Both the position numbers and the translations under genes were made by a program. The notes below the pieces were generated by a model. It had not been told where the DNA came from, searched no databases, and worked only from the letters and a program-made list of their open reading frames with translations. Shown here piece after piece: positions 63,870-64,000 of a stretch of 64,000 bases of DNA (position 1 is its first letter; each line of letters begins with the position of its first letter). Source of the stretch: BPJU01 sp964425225 (lineage in GTDB: Bacteria > Planctomycetota > Planctomycetia > Pirellulales > Pirellulaceae); NCBI GenBank assembly GCA_964425225.1, contig CAYRMD010000013.1:9682-73681 (forward strand), in the 5' to 3' direction.

Positions 63870-64000
63870 GATCGTAACGTGACGGTCAACGTCGAAAAAC
63901 GCAACTTGGTTTCCTTTGGTTACTGCTTTTTAACTGAAGACGACTTTTGGGAACGTCTGATCAACTGGCGGTAAACGAGCGTATTGGCTCGATGGATAGT

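Overview
The window looks like chromosomal DNA of a planctomycete, probably of the Pirellulales type. The evidence is the combination of a PVC-type 'membrane-bound dehydrogenase' with a CxxCH haem domain, DUF1501 and DUF1800 proteins, a formylglycine sulfatase, ThuA and PQQ-type beta-propeller proteins with signal peptides, a ceramidase-like Tat protein, and an archaeal-type formyltransferase (Ftr). By eye the G+C content is moderate, in the mid-50s. No rRNA, tRNA, CRISPR array, prophage or intact insertion sequence was found.

Layout. 1-2.5 kb: the start of a PIG-L deacetylase leaving the left edge, and a divergent secreted PHP-like protein. 2.7-10.4 kb: a compact minus-strand cluster aroH-addB-addA-thrC (chorismate mutase, recombination nuclease-helicase, threonine synthase). 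10.8-13.6 kb: a TPR-redoxin gene cut by an in-frame TAG, overlapping a SpoU-type RNA methyltransferase. 13.8-18.7 kb: a D-threonine aldolase-like enzyme, the PVC dehydrogenase and a site-2 protease. 18.7-20.2 kb: no gene. 20.2-25.4 kb: EamA transporter, FAD oxidoreductase, a conserved unknown, an S1-domain protein and convergent csrA. 26.3-33 kb: PQQ-like, ThuA, methyltransferase, sulfatase, N-carbamoylputrescine amidase and bioD. 33-44 kb: mostly housekeeping genes (radical SAM activase, mtaB-clpS, M20 peptidase, serS, ftr, aroB, dprA). 44-55 kb: SH3-like protein, secreted HExxH protein, TolC with a Cys-rich micro-lipoprotein, large secreted unknown, DUF1800 and DUF1501. 55.5-64 kb: AbgT transporter, ceramidase-like protein, DUF971 and two adjoining PQQ beta-propeller proteins.

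The most unusual content is non-coding. Three families of dispersed repeats fill the gene-free stretches: a roughly 630-bp element present twice (19171-19798 and 46743-47383), a roughly 260-bp element present twice (25709-25970 and 46246-46507), and short inverted-repeat units built on AACGCAAAGGCGC at six or more places. The landmarks of both long pairs are collinear with almost equal spacing although the sequence between them has diverged, and neither carries a convincing reading frame. They could be decayed mobile elements, REP/MITE-like elements or structured RNAs. The other notable point is the single amber codon that splits an otherwise continuous 2.4-kb TPR-redoxin reading frame.
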